64,000 nt of DNA, from positions 186,001 through 250,000 of the forward strand of contig CAWIMY010000002.1 of the NCBI GenBank assembly GCA_963837355.1, in the 5' to 3' direction. The position numbers were made by a program, and so were the translations under genes. Under the pieces are notes generated by a model that was not told the DNA's origin, did no database searches, and worked only from the letters and a program-made list of their open reading frames with translations. This document shows positions 1 through 8,016 of this stretch, in pieces; the first letter of the stretch is position 1, and the number at the start of each line of letters is the position of its first letter. The DNA comes from Aureispira sp963837355 (GTDB lineage Bacteria; Bacteroidota; Bacteroidia; Chitinophagales; Saprospiraceae).

Positions 1-679
1 ACAAAAAATAAGGCTTCACATACAAATTCTTCAAACTCAATTCCGCATCTTTCAACGCAGGCGCATACACCAACTGCCGTAACGCTTCCTCATACACCGC
101 GCGATGATACATTGCATCCCACACAGCTTGAAAAGGATTATCAAACGCTTCTAGAACACACTTATAATAGGCGCTCTTCGTCCCCCACTCTTGCATAACG
201 GCCACAACAAAAGCACAGGGCAAACGCTGGCTAATTGCCTTAGCTTGTGCGCTAGTCAGTGTCAAGCCTTCTAACCAATATTGGAAAATCTCCTTCAAGG
301 GGGATAAAAGTTCTAAGTCTTGGGGCGCACTGAAGAAACTGCCGCTGATTTTGACCTCTAATTCCTTGGTAGTCTCTGATAAACGTTGTTGTAGTAAAAG
401 TGCTTCGTTTTGGGTGCATGTTAATTGATGTTCTGTAATCAACTGTACACAAGCTTGTTCTAGTCCATTCAGCACGAGTTCAAAAGCACGATGGCTAGTA
501 CTGGTCTCGTAATTTAATGCCCCTATCGTCTCTTTTCCTGCAAGGACAGCAGTACTTGCAGGATCGGCAATGGTTACTGTTAAGGCAATTTTTCCTATTG
601 CCTTGAAAAAGCCTTTCACATTGAGGCGCTTATGGTAAGAGTCTTCTTTGACTTCTAATAAATAGGGGTAGCGTTCCAT
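1..679 (-). CDS. N-terminal part of an unrecognised protein, possibly a STAND/NACHT-type NTPase, running off the left edge
   Basis: An open frame begins with ATG at 679 (MERYPYLLEVKEDSYHKRL) and stays open for 226 codons to the window edge, so the stop lies outside. Base use resembles the neighbouring genes and no competing frame is as long. The segment is predicted soluble and mostly helical, with no signal peptide or membrane segment. Its last visible residues, LKNLYVKPYF, resemble the short linker (roughly L..YV.P.F) that often sits just before the nucleotide-binding domain in NACHT/STAND signalling and defence ATPases; that reading is inference, since the P-loop would lie outside the window. 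The N-terminal 200 residues would then be a sensor or effector domain. The gene is divergent from iscS. That it is a gene is fairly sure; its function is not. Confidence 0.6.
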   Translation of the reverse strand, partial: MERYPYLLEVKEDSYHKRLNVKGFFKAIGKIALTVTIADPASTAVLAGKETIGALNYETSTSHRAFELVLNGLEQACVQLITEHQLTCTQNEALLLQQRLSETTKELEVKISGSFFSAPQDLELLSPLKEIFQYWLEGLTLTSAQAKAISQRLPCAFVVAVMQEWGTKSAYYKCVLEAFDNPFQAVWDAMYHRAVYEEALRQLVYAPALKDAELSLKNLYVKPYFL

Positions 680-1050
680 TAGGGCTGTTTTGATTAACTA
701 GTGGTAGAAAGGAGCCTTGTTTTTTATTCTCAAAATACCAACTCCCGACTACCCAATAAAGATATACAATTCCTTCTATTTCTCAAACGAGCATATACCA
801 CTACCTCGCCCTCCTCCCTTCAAAAATAACGTCCAAACCCTAACAAAAGTCATCTTTTTACCGTATTTTTGCGGCCTCTAAGAACCTATTCTTCTATTAG
901 GCGCAAACAAAAGCGCAGTAAAGATGAACCAAAGCGCCCGTAGGTTGTGTACTTAACACCCTATCTTTAAGAGACTGTTAAAGTGCTGCTTTTGACGGGG
1001 AATAGACAAAATTTAGGCATTTAAAAGAACTGATTATTATTGAAATACGT

Positions 1051-1058
1051 TACCTTTG
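1051..1058 (+). promoter_or_regulatory. Candidate -7 box (TAnnTTTG) of the isc operon
   Basis: TACCTTTG matches the Bacteroidota -7 consensus TAnnTTTG and lies 58 bases before the iscS ATG, directly upstream of a perfect palindrome. No convincing -33 TTTG was found at the usual 19-21 base spacing, so this rests on one box plus position. Confidence 0.4.
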
Positions 1059-1068
1059 TGTGACTAGA

Positions 1069-1083
1069 TTAGATTTAATCTAA
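1069..1083. promoter_or_regulatory. Perfect 15-bp palindromic operator candidate upstream of iscS
   Basis: TTAGATT-T-AATCTAA is a perfect inverted repeat with a one-base centre, placed 11-25 bases after the candidate -7 box and 32 bases before the iscS ATG. A repressor bound here would block the start of transcription. The form recalls metal- or Fe-S-responsive repressor sites (DtxR-like or Rrf2/IscR-like), but the regulator is not encoded nearby and the family assignment is inference. Confidence 0.45.
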
Positions 1084-1115
1084 ATACAAGGACGAAATTG
1101 ACAAACCATTATACT

Positions 1116-2336
1116 ATGTCGGATAAGAAATTGATTTACCTAGATAATAACGCAACTACCCCAACTGACCCTAGAGTGGTCGAGGCAATGTTGCCTTACT
1201 TTACCCAGCACTTTGGCAATGCAGCCAGCCGTAACCACCCGTTTGGTTGGGCAGCAGAAGGCGCGGTAGACAAAGCGCGCGAGCAGATTGCTGCCTTAAT
1301 TGGCGCTGATCCTCGCGAGATTATTTTTACGTCGGGCGCTACCGAGGCGGATAACTTGGGCATCAAAGGCGTGGCAGAAATGTACCGCCGCAAGGGCAAC
1401 CACATTATTACGCTAGAAACCGAGCACAAAGCCGTATTGGATACGTGCATCAAGTTGGAAAAAGAAGGCTGTGAAGTGACCTACCTCAAAGTGGGTCGCG
1501 ATGGCTTGGTTGATTTAGCTGAATTAGAAGCAGCGATTAAGCCAACGACTATCTTGGTCTCGATCATGTTTGCCAACAATGAAATTGGTGTGGTACAGCC
1601 GATGAAAGCCATTAGCGATATTTGTGTGAAACACGAAGTCTTGTTGATGTCAGATGCTACGCAAGCAGTGGGCAAAATCCCTGTGAATGTGAAAGAATTG
1701 GGCATCCACTTGATGGCCTTTACAGGACACAAAATGTACGGCCCCAAAGGTGTTGGCGCTTTGTATGTCTCTCGCAAATCTCCTCGTGTCAAAGTAACGG
1801 CACAAATGGACGGTGGTGGACACGAGCGCGGAATGCGTTCAGGTACTCTAAATGTTCCTGCGATTGTTGGTTTTGGTAAAGCAGCCGAGCTCTGCCAGCA
1901 AGAAATGGAAAGCGAGGCCGAGCGCCTTTCTGCCCTTCGCGACAAGCTGGAAACTGAATTGATGAAAATGGAAGAGGTGGTTTTCAATGGCCACCCCGAT
2001 TATAGAATGCCCCACGTCACGAACTTGTCGTTCAAGCACGTAGAGGGAGAAGGACTAATGATGACCTTCAACCAAAATATCGCTTTGTCTTCGGGCTCGG
2101 CTTGTACCTCTGCTTCTTTGGAGCCGTCTTATGTCCTCAAAGCCTTGGGCTTGGGCGACGATTTGGCGCACTCTTCTCTACGCATCAGCTTGGGCCGTTT
2201 CACGACCGAAGAGGATGTAGACTACGCCATCGAAGCGATTCGCAACGGCGTAAACCACATGCGCGAGTTGTCTCCGATTTGGGAAATGTACCAAGAAGGG
2301 ATTGATTTGGACGCAGTACAATGGTCGGAGCACTAG
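1116..2336 (+). CDS. iscS: Cysteine desulfurase IscS
   Basis: Pyridoxal-phosphate enzyme that removes sulfur from L-cysteine and passes it to IscU for Fe-S cluster assembly. The 406-residue protein from ATG 1116 (MSDKKLIYLDNNATTP) shows all the landmarks: SGATEADNLGIKG near residue 73, the cofactor lysine in TGHK (Lys206), and the catalytic loop SSGSACTSASLEPS with Cys330, positions nearly identical to E. coli IscS, making it group I. An upstream in-frame TTG at 1098 would add six residues, but the ATG fits the family start better. It is first in an iscS-iscU-iscA operon. Regulation through the palindrome at 1069-1083 is likely. No iscR, hscA, hscB or ferredoxin gene is attached. Identification is very secure. 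Confidence 0.97.
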   Translation: MSDKKLIYLDNNATTPTDPRVVEAMLPYFTQHFGNAASRNHPFGWAAEGAVDKAREQIAALIGADPREIIFTSGATEADNLGIKGVAEMYRRKGNHIITLETEHKAVLDTCIKLEKEGCEVTYLKVGRDGLVDLAELEAAIKPTTILVSIMFANNEIGVVQPMKAISDICVKHEVLLMSDATQAVGKIPVNVKELGIHLMAFTGHKMYGPKGVGALYVSRKSPRVKVTAQMDGGGHERGMRSGTLNVPAIVGFGKAAELCQQEMESEAERLSALRDKLETELMKMEEVVFNGHPDYRMPHVTNLSFKHVEGEGLMMTFNQNIALSSGSACTSASLEPSYVLKALGLGDDLAHSSLRISLGRFTTEEDVDYAIEAIRNGVNHMRELSPIWEMYQEGIDLDAVQWSEH

Positions 2337-2442
2337 ATCAAATTGCTTGATATAAAGAGGGATGGAGCGGATCTTGTTCGCTCTTCCCATCCTATTCAAG
2401 CGTTACGATAAATTACTTTCAACAATAATAAAACCACCTATT

Positions 2443-2832
2443 ATGGCTTATTCAGAGAAATTATTAGACCACTTTAAGAAGCCTAAAAACGTAGGCACAC
2501 TTGATAAAAATAAAAAGAACGTAGGAACAGGATTGGTAGGCGCGCCCGAATGTGGTGATGTAATGCGCTTGCAAATCGAAGTGGACGAAACATCTGGCAA
2601 AATCAAAGATGCCAAATTCAAAACCTTCGGTTGTGGTTCTGCTATCGCTTCTTCTTCTTTGGCCACGGAATGGCTCAAAGGAAAGACGTTGGATGAGGCT
2701 TCTTCTATCGACAACATGGCGATTGTAGAAGAATTGGAATTGCCTCCTGTTAAAATTCACTGTTCTGTGTTGGCCGAAGATGCCATTAAGTCTGCTATCA
2801 AAGATTACCAAAGCAAAAATGTAAAGGCGTAA
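2443..2832 (+). CDS. iscU: Fe-S cluster scaffold protein IscU
   Basis: Scaffold on which Fe-S clusters are built from IscS-derived sulfur before transfer to target proteins. From ATG 2443 (MAYSEKLLDHFKKPKNVG) it is 129 residues, the usual IscU length. The three ligand cysteines are Cys37 in PECGDV (with Asp39), Cys64 in FGCGSA and Cys107 in IHCSVL. The LPPVK motif before Cys107 (residues 100-104) is the known HscA chaperone-binding site, suggesting that HscA/HscB exist elsewhere in the genome. An upstream in-frame start at 2362 would add 27 residues with no match to the family and is rejected. It lies 106 bases after iscS and 30 before iscA. Confidence 0.97.
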   Translation: MAYSEKLLDHFKKPKNVGTLDKNKKNVGTGLVGAPECGDVMRLQIEVDETSGKIKDAKFKTFGCGSAIASSSLATEWLKGKTLDEASSIDNMAIVEELELPPVKIHCSVLAEDAIKSAIKDYQSKNVKA

Positions 2833-2862
2833 GCCCAGGCGTTTTAGAAACTTATAGACCGT

Positions 2863-3192
2863 ATGATATTTGTAACGGATCAAGCTAAAAAGCAAATCGA
2901 TACCATTCGCGAAAAGAGCGCCAAACTAGACGATAATTATTTCGTGCGGGTCAGTGTGACCAGTGGCGGCTGTTCTGGACTCTCCTATAATATGGATTTC
3001 GACAACGAATCTCAGCCAGAAGATCAAATTTTTGAAGACAAGGGCGTGAAAATCGTCACTGACCTCAAAAGCTTCTTGTACTTGTTTGATTCTACCCTCG
3101 ATTTTTCGGGCGGTTTGGATGGCAATGGCTTCCATTTCACCAACCCCAATGCCTCGCGTACTTGTGGTTGTGGCGAAAGCTTTTCGGTATAA
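2863..3192 (+). CDS. iscA: Iron-sulfur assembly protein IscA (A-type carrier)
   Basis: A-type carrier thought to receive clusters from IscU and deliver them to apo-proteins. It has 109 residues, the usual size. The three conserved cysteines are present: Cys37 in GGCSGLSY, and Cys101 and Cys103 in the C-terminal TCGCGESF motif. It closes the isc operon, 30 bases after iscU, and is followed by a strong terminator. Separating IscA from ErpA or SufA by sequence alone is difficult, but the isc context supports IscA. Confidence 0.94.
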   Translation: MIFVTDQAKKQIDTIREKSAKLDDNYFVRVSVTSGGCSGLSYNMDFDNESQPEDQIFEDKGVKIVTDLKSFLYLFDSTLDFSGGLDGNGFHFTNPNASRTCGCGESFSV

Positions 3193-3225
3193 GATTTCTT
3201 GCTTGCCTTTTGGCATACTAGCACT

Positions 3226-3263
3226 AGCGGCTGTTCCGATTAAATCGGAACAGCCGCTTTTTT
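3226..3263 (+). terminator. Rho-independent terminator of the isc operon
   Basis: A perfect 15-bp stem (AGCGGCTGTTCCGAT / ATCGGAACAGCCGCT) with a 3-base loop is followed by a run of T, 34 bases after the iscA stop codon. Confidence 0.9.
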
Positions 3264-3273
3264 GGTTTTTCTC

Positions 3274-3640
3274 GTTGGGCGTACGGCGCGTTTTCTCTTT
3301 TTTTTCTCGTTGGGCGTACGGCGCGTTTTCTCTTTTTTTTAGCGTTGGGCGTACGGCGCGTTTTCTCTTTTTTAGCGTTGGACGTACGGCGCGTTTTCTC
3401 TTTTTAGCGTTGGGCGTACGGCGCGTTTTCTCTTTTTTTTAGCGTTGGGCGCACGGCGCGTTTTCTCTTTTTTAGCGTTGGACGTACGGCGCGTTTTCTC
3501 TTTTTTAGCGTTGGGCGTACGGCGCGTTTTCTTTTTAGCGTTGGGCGCACGGCGCGTTTTCTCTTTTTTTAGCGTTGGGCGCACGGCGCGTTTTCTCTTT
3601 TTTTAGCGTTGGGCGCAATTGCAATTGCGCCCAACGCTAA
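3274..3640. repeat. Tandem array of eleven 30-35 bp units
   Basis: Eleven units begin with GTTGGGCG or GTTGGACG at 3274, 3309, 3344, 3377, 3409, 3444, 3477, 3510, 3540, 3574 and 3608. Each has a conserved GC-rich core (GTTGGGCGTACGGCGCG, with TACG/CACG and GGGC/GGAC variants) followed by TTTTCTC and a T tract of variable length. Length changes fall almost wholly in the T tract, which fits replication slippage. There are no spacers, so it is not CRISPR. Short frames that read through it are by-products of the repeat. It sits in the intergenic space between the convergent isc operon and the cold-shock gene. Confidence 0.9.
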
Positions 3641-3645
3641 AAAAA
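3598..3645. terminator. Perfect 48-bp palindrome closing the repeat array
   Basis: The last repeat unit runs directly into its own reverse complement: two perfect 24-bp arms (3598-3621 and 3622-3645) with no loop, bounded by T7 and A7. Transcribed from either side it would form a very stable hairpin ending in a U run, so a bidirectional terminator is plausible. Alternatively it may be a fold-back end of the repeat element. Confidence 0.6.
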
Positions 3646-3681
3646 CGTCCACTTCTAAAAAAAACCAACCCTAAAAAATCT

Positions 3682-3717
3682 AAAAAAGCCCGCTACACTA
3701 ATTAGTGCAACGGGCTT
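3682..3717 (-). terminator. Terminator of the cold-shock gene
   Basis: On the minus strand AAGCCCG...CGGGCTT forms a stem enclosing the self-complementary CACTAATTAGTG and is followed by a run of T, about 45 bases after the stop codon of the cold-shock gene. Confidence 0.75.
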
Positions 3718-3759
3718 CGTCTTTACAGTATGGTTACAACCAACAGGCTGCGAATGGGC

Positions 3760-3957
3760 TTAAACAAGCGTGACATCCACAGCAGTTGGTCCTTTTCTTC
3801 CTTCTTCAATGTTGTAAGTGACGCGATCGTCTTTGGTAATGTCGTCAACAAGTCCATTGGCATGGACAAAGTAATCTTTACCTTCATTGTCATCGCTAAT
3901 AAAGCCGTAGCCTTTTTCTTCGTTAAAGAACTTTACTGTTCCAGTATTGGTAGGCAT
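3760..3957 (-). CDS. Cold-shock-domain protein (CspA family)
   Basis: A single cold-shock domain of 65 residues, the standard length. It binds single-stranded RNA or DNA and acts as an RNA chaperone or antiterminator in the cytoplasm. RNP1 is KGYGFI (residues 15-20); RNP2 is YFVHAN (29-34), where the usual form is VFVHFS. The start MPTNTGTVKFFNEEKGYGFI is the typical N-terminus. It lies downstream of gldG in the same direction but has its own 180-base leader containing a hairpin near the start codon, and its own terminator, so it is probably transcribed alone. Which csp paralogue it is cannot be decided. Confidence 0.93.
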   Translation of the reverse strand: MPTNTGTVKFFNEEKGYGFISDDNEGKDYFVHANGLVDDITKDDRVTYNIEEGRKGPTAVDVTLV

Positions 3958-3973
3958 AAATCAAAAATTTGTC

Positions 3974-3988
3974 GCCTCAAAATGAGGC
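3974..3988 (-). promoter_or_regulatory. Hairpin in the leader of the cold-shock gene
   Basis: GCCTCA-TTT-TGAGGC (minus strand) forms a 6-bp stem-loop ending 16 bases before the ATG of the cold-shock gene, where a ribosome-binding site is expected. A temperature-sensitive effect on translation is possible but unproven. Confidence 0.35.
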
Positions 3989-4136
3989 ATTAAAAAAGTA
4001 CGTCCTGAGTTTAGAAGCACGCACTAAATATGGTTTCTAATAGTAAGAACCTAAATTGTCGAAAATTGGTTTCCTATTAGAAGGTATAAATTGTTAATCT
4101 TTTATTAAGAAAAATAGGCCACAAAATACTTCTACC

Positions 4137-5903
4137 CTACTTCGCAAAACGCTGACGGCGAACGATTAGATAACCAATTCCAAATAAGAACAACACAAGG
4201 AGGGGCAAGAGTAGATTGATCAGTTGCCATTTTAGCTCTTCGTTATAAGCGCGCTCTTGGTCGAGTGGTCGCAACTTGATTTGTTTGTTGCGCGCCGCAA
4301 TAATTCCTTTACTGTCAATTAAATACTCTAAGCAGTTCATCAAAAAATCTTTGTTCGCATATTGATAGCCATCAAAAGGATTCACGCCCAAGGGCAGGGG
4401 TGTCGGACGACGGCGGTCTTTGCTGTTGGGATCTAGCGCGTTCTTGGCAATGTCGCCATCCGAAATGACAATCATCTTGGTAGGAACGCCCTCGGCTTGG
4501 AAAGGCTGCCCCAATTGTCGGAGGCCTGCCGCCATTTCTGGCGTTACTCGATTGGTATAATAAGAGCTGAAAGCGCCCTCTAGTAAGACCGCGATATTTT
4601 GGTTGCCTTTGGTAAAATCGACTTGGCGCAAGCCTTGTTGCATCAAATCAATGCTCACGCGTACAGGGGGAAATTGTACCTTACTATACGGAGAACTCCG
4701 CAGCAGCGGCGTTTTTTTGATGTAGTTTTTGGTTTTAATCGTGTCAATACTGGCAGGGTAGCGGGTATCCACAAAATCTAAATTCTGTACAATGGGGTGC
4801 TGAATGGTGTTATTGCCTGTCTCTTGCGCATCCAAGGGTGTCATATAGGGATAAGCCTTGGGATGATAAAACCATTTGCGGCCTTCAATTTGTGGGCGCT
4901 CGGCGGTGGGACTCACATTCACTGGAATTACACTGGACTCCCAATCCAAGACCAAATTTGGGTTGATGCGCACGCCGTAATTAAACAGCAAATTATTGAT
5001 GTCTAATGGATGTTCTGTAGGCATAAAAACCCCGCGACGTTGCAGACTATCGGACTCCATATTCAACGCATCAACCAGCCACAAGACTTTGCCGCCGCGC
5101 ATAATGTATTGGTCAATCATAAACAAATGCTTCTCTGGAAAAGGACTTGTCGGCTTGGGAATAACCACTACATCAATCAAACTGTCAATGTGGGTAATGT
5201 TGTCCATGTTCAACCGCGCAATGTCGTAGTACTCAAACATAGCCGCCTCTAAGGATTCGGTAAACGGGCGCTGCAACTCGCCGTGGCCTGTGGTAAGCAC
5301 CATTCTGGGGCGATCTTGGAACGCTAGTTTTAGAATGGCGTTGGCGATTTTGTATTCCAATAAATTAATCGAAGGATTAATGGCCTCCATGCGGGTGTAA
5401 TCTTTGTTATAACCGCCTGTTGTTTCCAATAAAGGCACGACACGCATTTGCTGCTGGTAGCGCAAAATAGCGTAAGGAAACGCCAACATCGCTTTTCGGC
5501 TATTGCCCCCGCGTGCGGCTTGCGTTAGATTGAGCGGAAAAATACCGTCCTTGCTCAAGCGCTCGCCATTCTCAATATTTTCTTGCTCGGTGCCGCTCAT
5601 GGGGTCTACCCAACGCACTTGCACGTTGCTGTTGCGGCTACGCAGCTCGCTCAACAAGTTCTGTGTAGCATCTTGCAAACGCTTGAAAGAAGAGGGAAAA
5701 TCACCTTCTAGCAACACTTCTACCGTCAAGACATCGTCCAGTTCGTCCACTAGTTCATAGGTCGCAGGATTCAGCGTAAAGCGTTTGTCTTCCGTCAAAT
5801 CTATACTGCCATAATAGAAGTTAGCCAACACATTAATTAAAATCAAACTGCCTAATAAAAGCAGCAAACTCACCACGGATTGAATAAAACGAGAACCTTG
5901 CAT
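4137..5903 (-). CDS. gldG: Gliding motility-associated ABC transporter component GldG
   Basis: The 588-residue protein has the GldG layout: one N-terminal membrane segment (about residues 8-28, SVVSLLLLLGSLILINVLAN), a large extracytoplasmic region of the ABC-type auxiliary-transport type, and one C-terminal membrane segment (about 557-580) ending in RRQRFAK. In flavobacteria GldG works with GldF and the ATPase GldA in an ABC complex needed for, or contributing to, surface gliding. It follows gldF by 76 bases on the same strand, a conserved gldF-gldG order. gldA is not in the window, as is common. Family assignment is secure; whether this organism glides is inference. Confidence 0.9.
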   Translation of the reverse strand: MQGSRFIQSVVSLLLLLGSLILINVLANFYYGSIDLTEDKRFTLNPATYELVDELDDVLTVEVLLEGDFPSSFKRLQDATQNLLSELRSRNSNVQVRWVDPMSGTEQENIENGERLSKDGIFPLNLTQAARGGNSRKAMLAFPYAILRYQQQMRVVPLLETTGGYNKDYTRMEAINPSINLLEYKIANAILKLAFQDRPRMVLTTGHGELQRPFTESLEAAMFEYYDIARLNMDNITHIDSLIDVVVIPKPTSPFPEKHLFMIDQYIMRGGKVLWLVDALNMESDSLQRRGVFMPTEHPLDINNLLFNYGVRINPNLVLDWESSVIPVNVSPTAERPQIEGRKWFYHPKAYPYMTPLDAQETGNNTIQHPIVQNLDFVDTRYPASIDTIKTKNYIKKTPLLRSSPYSKVQFPPVRVSIDLMQQGLRQVDFTKGNQNIAVLLEGAFSSYYTNRVTPEMAAGLRQLGQPFQAEGVPTKMIVISDGDIAKNALDPNSKDRRRPTPLPLGVNPFDGYQYANKDFLMNCLEYLIDSKGIIAARNKQIKLRPLDQERAYNEELKWQLINLLLPLLVLFLFGIGYLIVRRQRFAK

Positions 5904-5979
5904 GGAGTATATTTATTCTAAATTTCTTTTAATACTAAAATCGTTGCGAAACTATCCTTTTTGCGGAAGCGCCTCCCTC

Positions 5980-6711
5980 CTACCACTTGCGTTTCTCCAA
6001 GGCAAACTTTGTCCCCGCCAAAAAAGCGACAATGATACTCAGAAAATAAATAACATCCCTAGAATCCACTAGGCCCCGACTCATCGACGCGTAATGGTAA
6101 CTAATGCCCAAGCGCTCTACCACGGCATCCGAACTGCCATAAAAAATAGGCAACCGTGACAAACTTCCAAAGGCTTCAAAGAAGAAGCCACAGAGAAACA
6201 ACCCCAGTATAAACGCGATAATTTGATTATCCGTTAGAGAAGAACAGAACAAGCCAATGGCTACAAAAACAGCCCCCAGCGCAAATAGCCCTATATAAGA
6301 ACCCCAAGTAGCGCCTGTATCCAAGTTGCCTTTCGGCATTCCCAATTGGGACACAGAATAATAATAAACGAACGTGGGCAAAATCGCCAACAGCACCAAA
6401 AAGACCGCCGCCAAGTACTTACCCAGTACAATTTCCCAGTCGGTAATTGGCCGTGTAGCCAACAATTCCATCGTTCCCGTTTGCGTCTCCTCTGCAAAGG
6501 TGCGCATCGTAATGGCGGGAATCAAAAACAGAAAAATATAAGGCGCCATTCTAAAAAAGGAGCCTAAATCGGCAAAGCCGTAGGTAATGACACTATAATC
6601 GGGAAAGACCCACAGAAACAAGCCCGTGGCCACCAAAAATATAGCAATGGCCAAGTAACCAATTAAGGAACTTAGAAAGGAATTGACTTCTTTTTTGAAA
6701 ATACTAATCAT
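5980..6711 (-). CDS. gldF: Gliding motility-associated ABC permease GldF
   Basis: ABC-2 type permease of 243 residues, the usual GldF length. It starts MISIFKKEVNSFLSSLIGYLAI and shows about six membrane segments (roughly residues 15-38, 52-72, 100-125, 137-160, 165-185, 215-235). The cytoplasmic motif FAEETQTGTMELLATRPI after the second segment is typical of ABC-2 permeases of the GldF and NosY type. It is the membrane partner of GldG, encoded 76 bases downstream, and presumably pairs with a GldA ATPase encoded elsewhere. The 170 bases upstream carry a terminator for the preceding gene. Confidence 0.92.
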   Translation of the reverse strand: MISIFKKEVNSFLSSLIGYLAIAIFLVATGLFLWVFPDYSVITYGFADLGSFFRMAPYIFLFLIPAITMRTFAEETQTGTMELLATRPITDWEIVLGKYLAAVFLVLLAILPTFVYYYSVSQLGMPKGNLDTGATWGSYIGLFALGAVFVAIGLFCSSLTDNQIIAFILGLFLCGFFFEAFGSLSRLPIFYGSSDAVVERLGISYHYASMSRGLVDSRDVIYFLSIIVAFLAGTKFALEKRKW

Positions 6712-6800
6712 GCTGCTGTTATCACTGCGTTGTGGTAGAAGAGATGGATATGGGGGAAACCAAGCCTAAAGGTAGCGGTTTTCTTGTTTTTATAACGCAC

Positions 6801-6835
6801 AAAGTCTCCCTAACTGCATACGGTAGGGAGACTTT
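6801..6835 (-). terminator. Terminator downstream of the 6884-7561 gene
   Basis: AAAGTCTCCCTA and TAGGGAGACTTT form a 12-bp stem with an 11-base loop, 49 bases past the stop of the minus-strand gene ending at 6884. The T tract after the stem is short. Confidence 0.6.
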
Positions 6836-6883
6836 ATGATTTTGATAGAAAGAAAGTGATTTTTTCTACCCAAAATAACGGAA

Positions 6884-7561
6884 TTAGGAAGCGTCAAAAA
6901 TTGGATGGCGTTCGTTGTATATTTTAATGGTTTTGAAGAGTTTTTCTTCGGCCTCTTCTTCTGATAAGCGATCTAGGCTTTTCATTAGACGCGCATCATC
7001 CTTCGCCCACTCCTTGAAGGTATCTACCGAATAAGGGCGTAATTCTCCCGTCTCAAACAACATCAATTGCTTGACCAAACGGCGCTCTCGGTTGGTCACC
7101 GTTCGTCCACCCACGCGCTCTCCCGAATAGGGGTTATAAATGGGCATTTCGACCGCCCGATCTTCGATGGAGGGATAATAGAGGTAACAAATACGCCCCA
7201 TAATGTGATAGCGCACAAAATAAACAACGCCGTCCTTATCCGAGGGATAGACCTTCATATAAGGAACGCCTTTGATGCACAGCCCCCAAATATTATCCAA
7301 GCTCCCCATTTTAGAATCCGATAATCCCGTCAAGGTTTGTTCCGACAAGAACAGCAAATTGTCTTCGCGGTCTAAGCGATAATTAAAACGCGGTATTTCG
7401 TACAAGGGATAGCTGGGTTTATTGGCCGCCAACTCCTTGTGGTTTTTATACACCCCATCTTCAAAAATGTGTCCCCCCGCATTGGGCGATTGAGCCGTAG
7501 CCCATACGCTCCCGAGCAGCAGACAGCAACTCATCCATATCGTAGAAAAAAAATAGTTCAT
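6884..7561 (-). CDS. Secreted protein of unknown function
   Basis: The 225-residue protein has a clear signal peptide (MNYFFSTIWMSCCLLLGSVWATAQ, cleavage likely after ATA), no later membrane segment and no lipobox, so it is probably periplasmic or outer-surface. The mature part is hydrophilic and contains EIPRFNYRLDRED, WGLCIKGVPYMKVYP and a charged helical C-terminus rich in Glu and Lys. The G-V-Y-K-N-H-K-E-L opening and the W-G-x-C-x-x-G-x-P-Y motif look like a Bacteroidota-specific DUF family, but I cannot name it with certainty. It is a single gene between a 455-base gap and gldF. Confidence 0.75.
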   Translation of the reverse strand: MNYFFSTIWMSCCLLLGSVWATAQSPNAGGHIFEDGVYKNHKELAANKPSYPLYEIPRFNYRLDREDNLLFLSEQTLTGLSDSKMGSLDNIWGLCIKGVPYMKVYPSDKDGVVYFVRYHIMGRICYLYYPSIEDRAVEMPIYNPYSGERVGGRTVTNRERRLVKQLMLFETGELRPYSVDTFKEWAKDDARLMKSLDRLSEEEAEEKLFKTIKIYNERHPIFDAS

Positions 7562-8016
7562 GCGTATTCTTTATTAGGCTCCATCAATCACCGTTAGAAG
7601 GTGTCATGGGATCAAAAAATCAGATTGAGGATAGCAACGCTTTCCCGTCCTCCATATAAAATAAGCTTATTTATACGGATTATAAAATTGCAGCAATGCC
7701 TTAACAAGAAATTAAACGGCTCTTGATAAGCAAGCCTTGCAATGCTACTACAAAGATAAACGTCTAAAAAAGGAATTGGGTCGAGAAGGAGTCCTTATTT
7801 TTGAGGCACTTCATAGTTTATCCCTTGAAGGACAACTCTCCAACCCCTTTGCTAAGCAAAAGCCTGTCCTCTTGTTTCTAAAATCAAATTCGATACCGAA
7901 AATAGGTATTTTTTATAATCTCCCTAATTAAAAATTCGCGCAACGCCTTTGTTCCTTGGATTTTGATTGACTTAAGCGCCGTATCGAGTTCCATTGTGAG
8001 TCCAATCAAGAGCCTT
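7562..8016. other. Intergenic stretch, no gene supported
   Basis: It holds one 64-codon plus-strand frame (7737-7931) with no ribosome-binding site or recognisable motif. I see no terminator, repeat or RNA gene. The part next to 7561 should hold the promoter of the secreted protein, but no good -33/-7 pair was found. Confidence 0.4.

Noticed and set aside
1098..1115. TTG start for iscS
   Set aside because: The ATG at 1116 gives the conserved N-terminus; the six extra residues have no match in the family.
3086..3584. Open frames on both strands through the repeat array (FSVGRTARFLF-like and TRRAPNAKKK-like peptide repeats)
   Set aside because: They follow from the repeat units themselves; unit lengths vary (30-35) so no stable frame is kept, and there is no start signal.
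3274..3645. CRISPR array
   Set aside because: Units are contiguous without unique spacers, and no cas genes are present.
7737..7931. 64-codon plus-strand frame
   Set aside because: No ribosome-binding site, no motif, no neighbour context; length is within chance for this composition.
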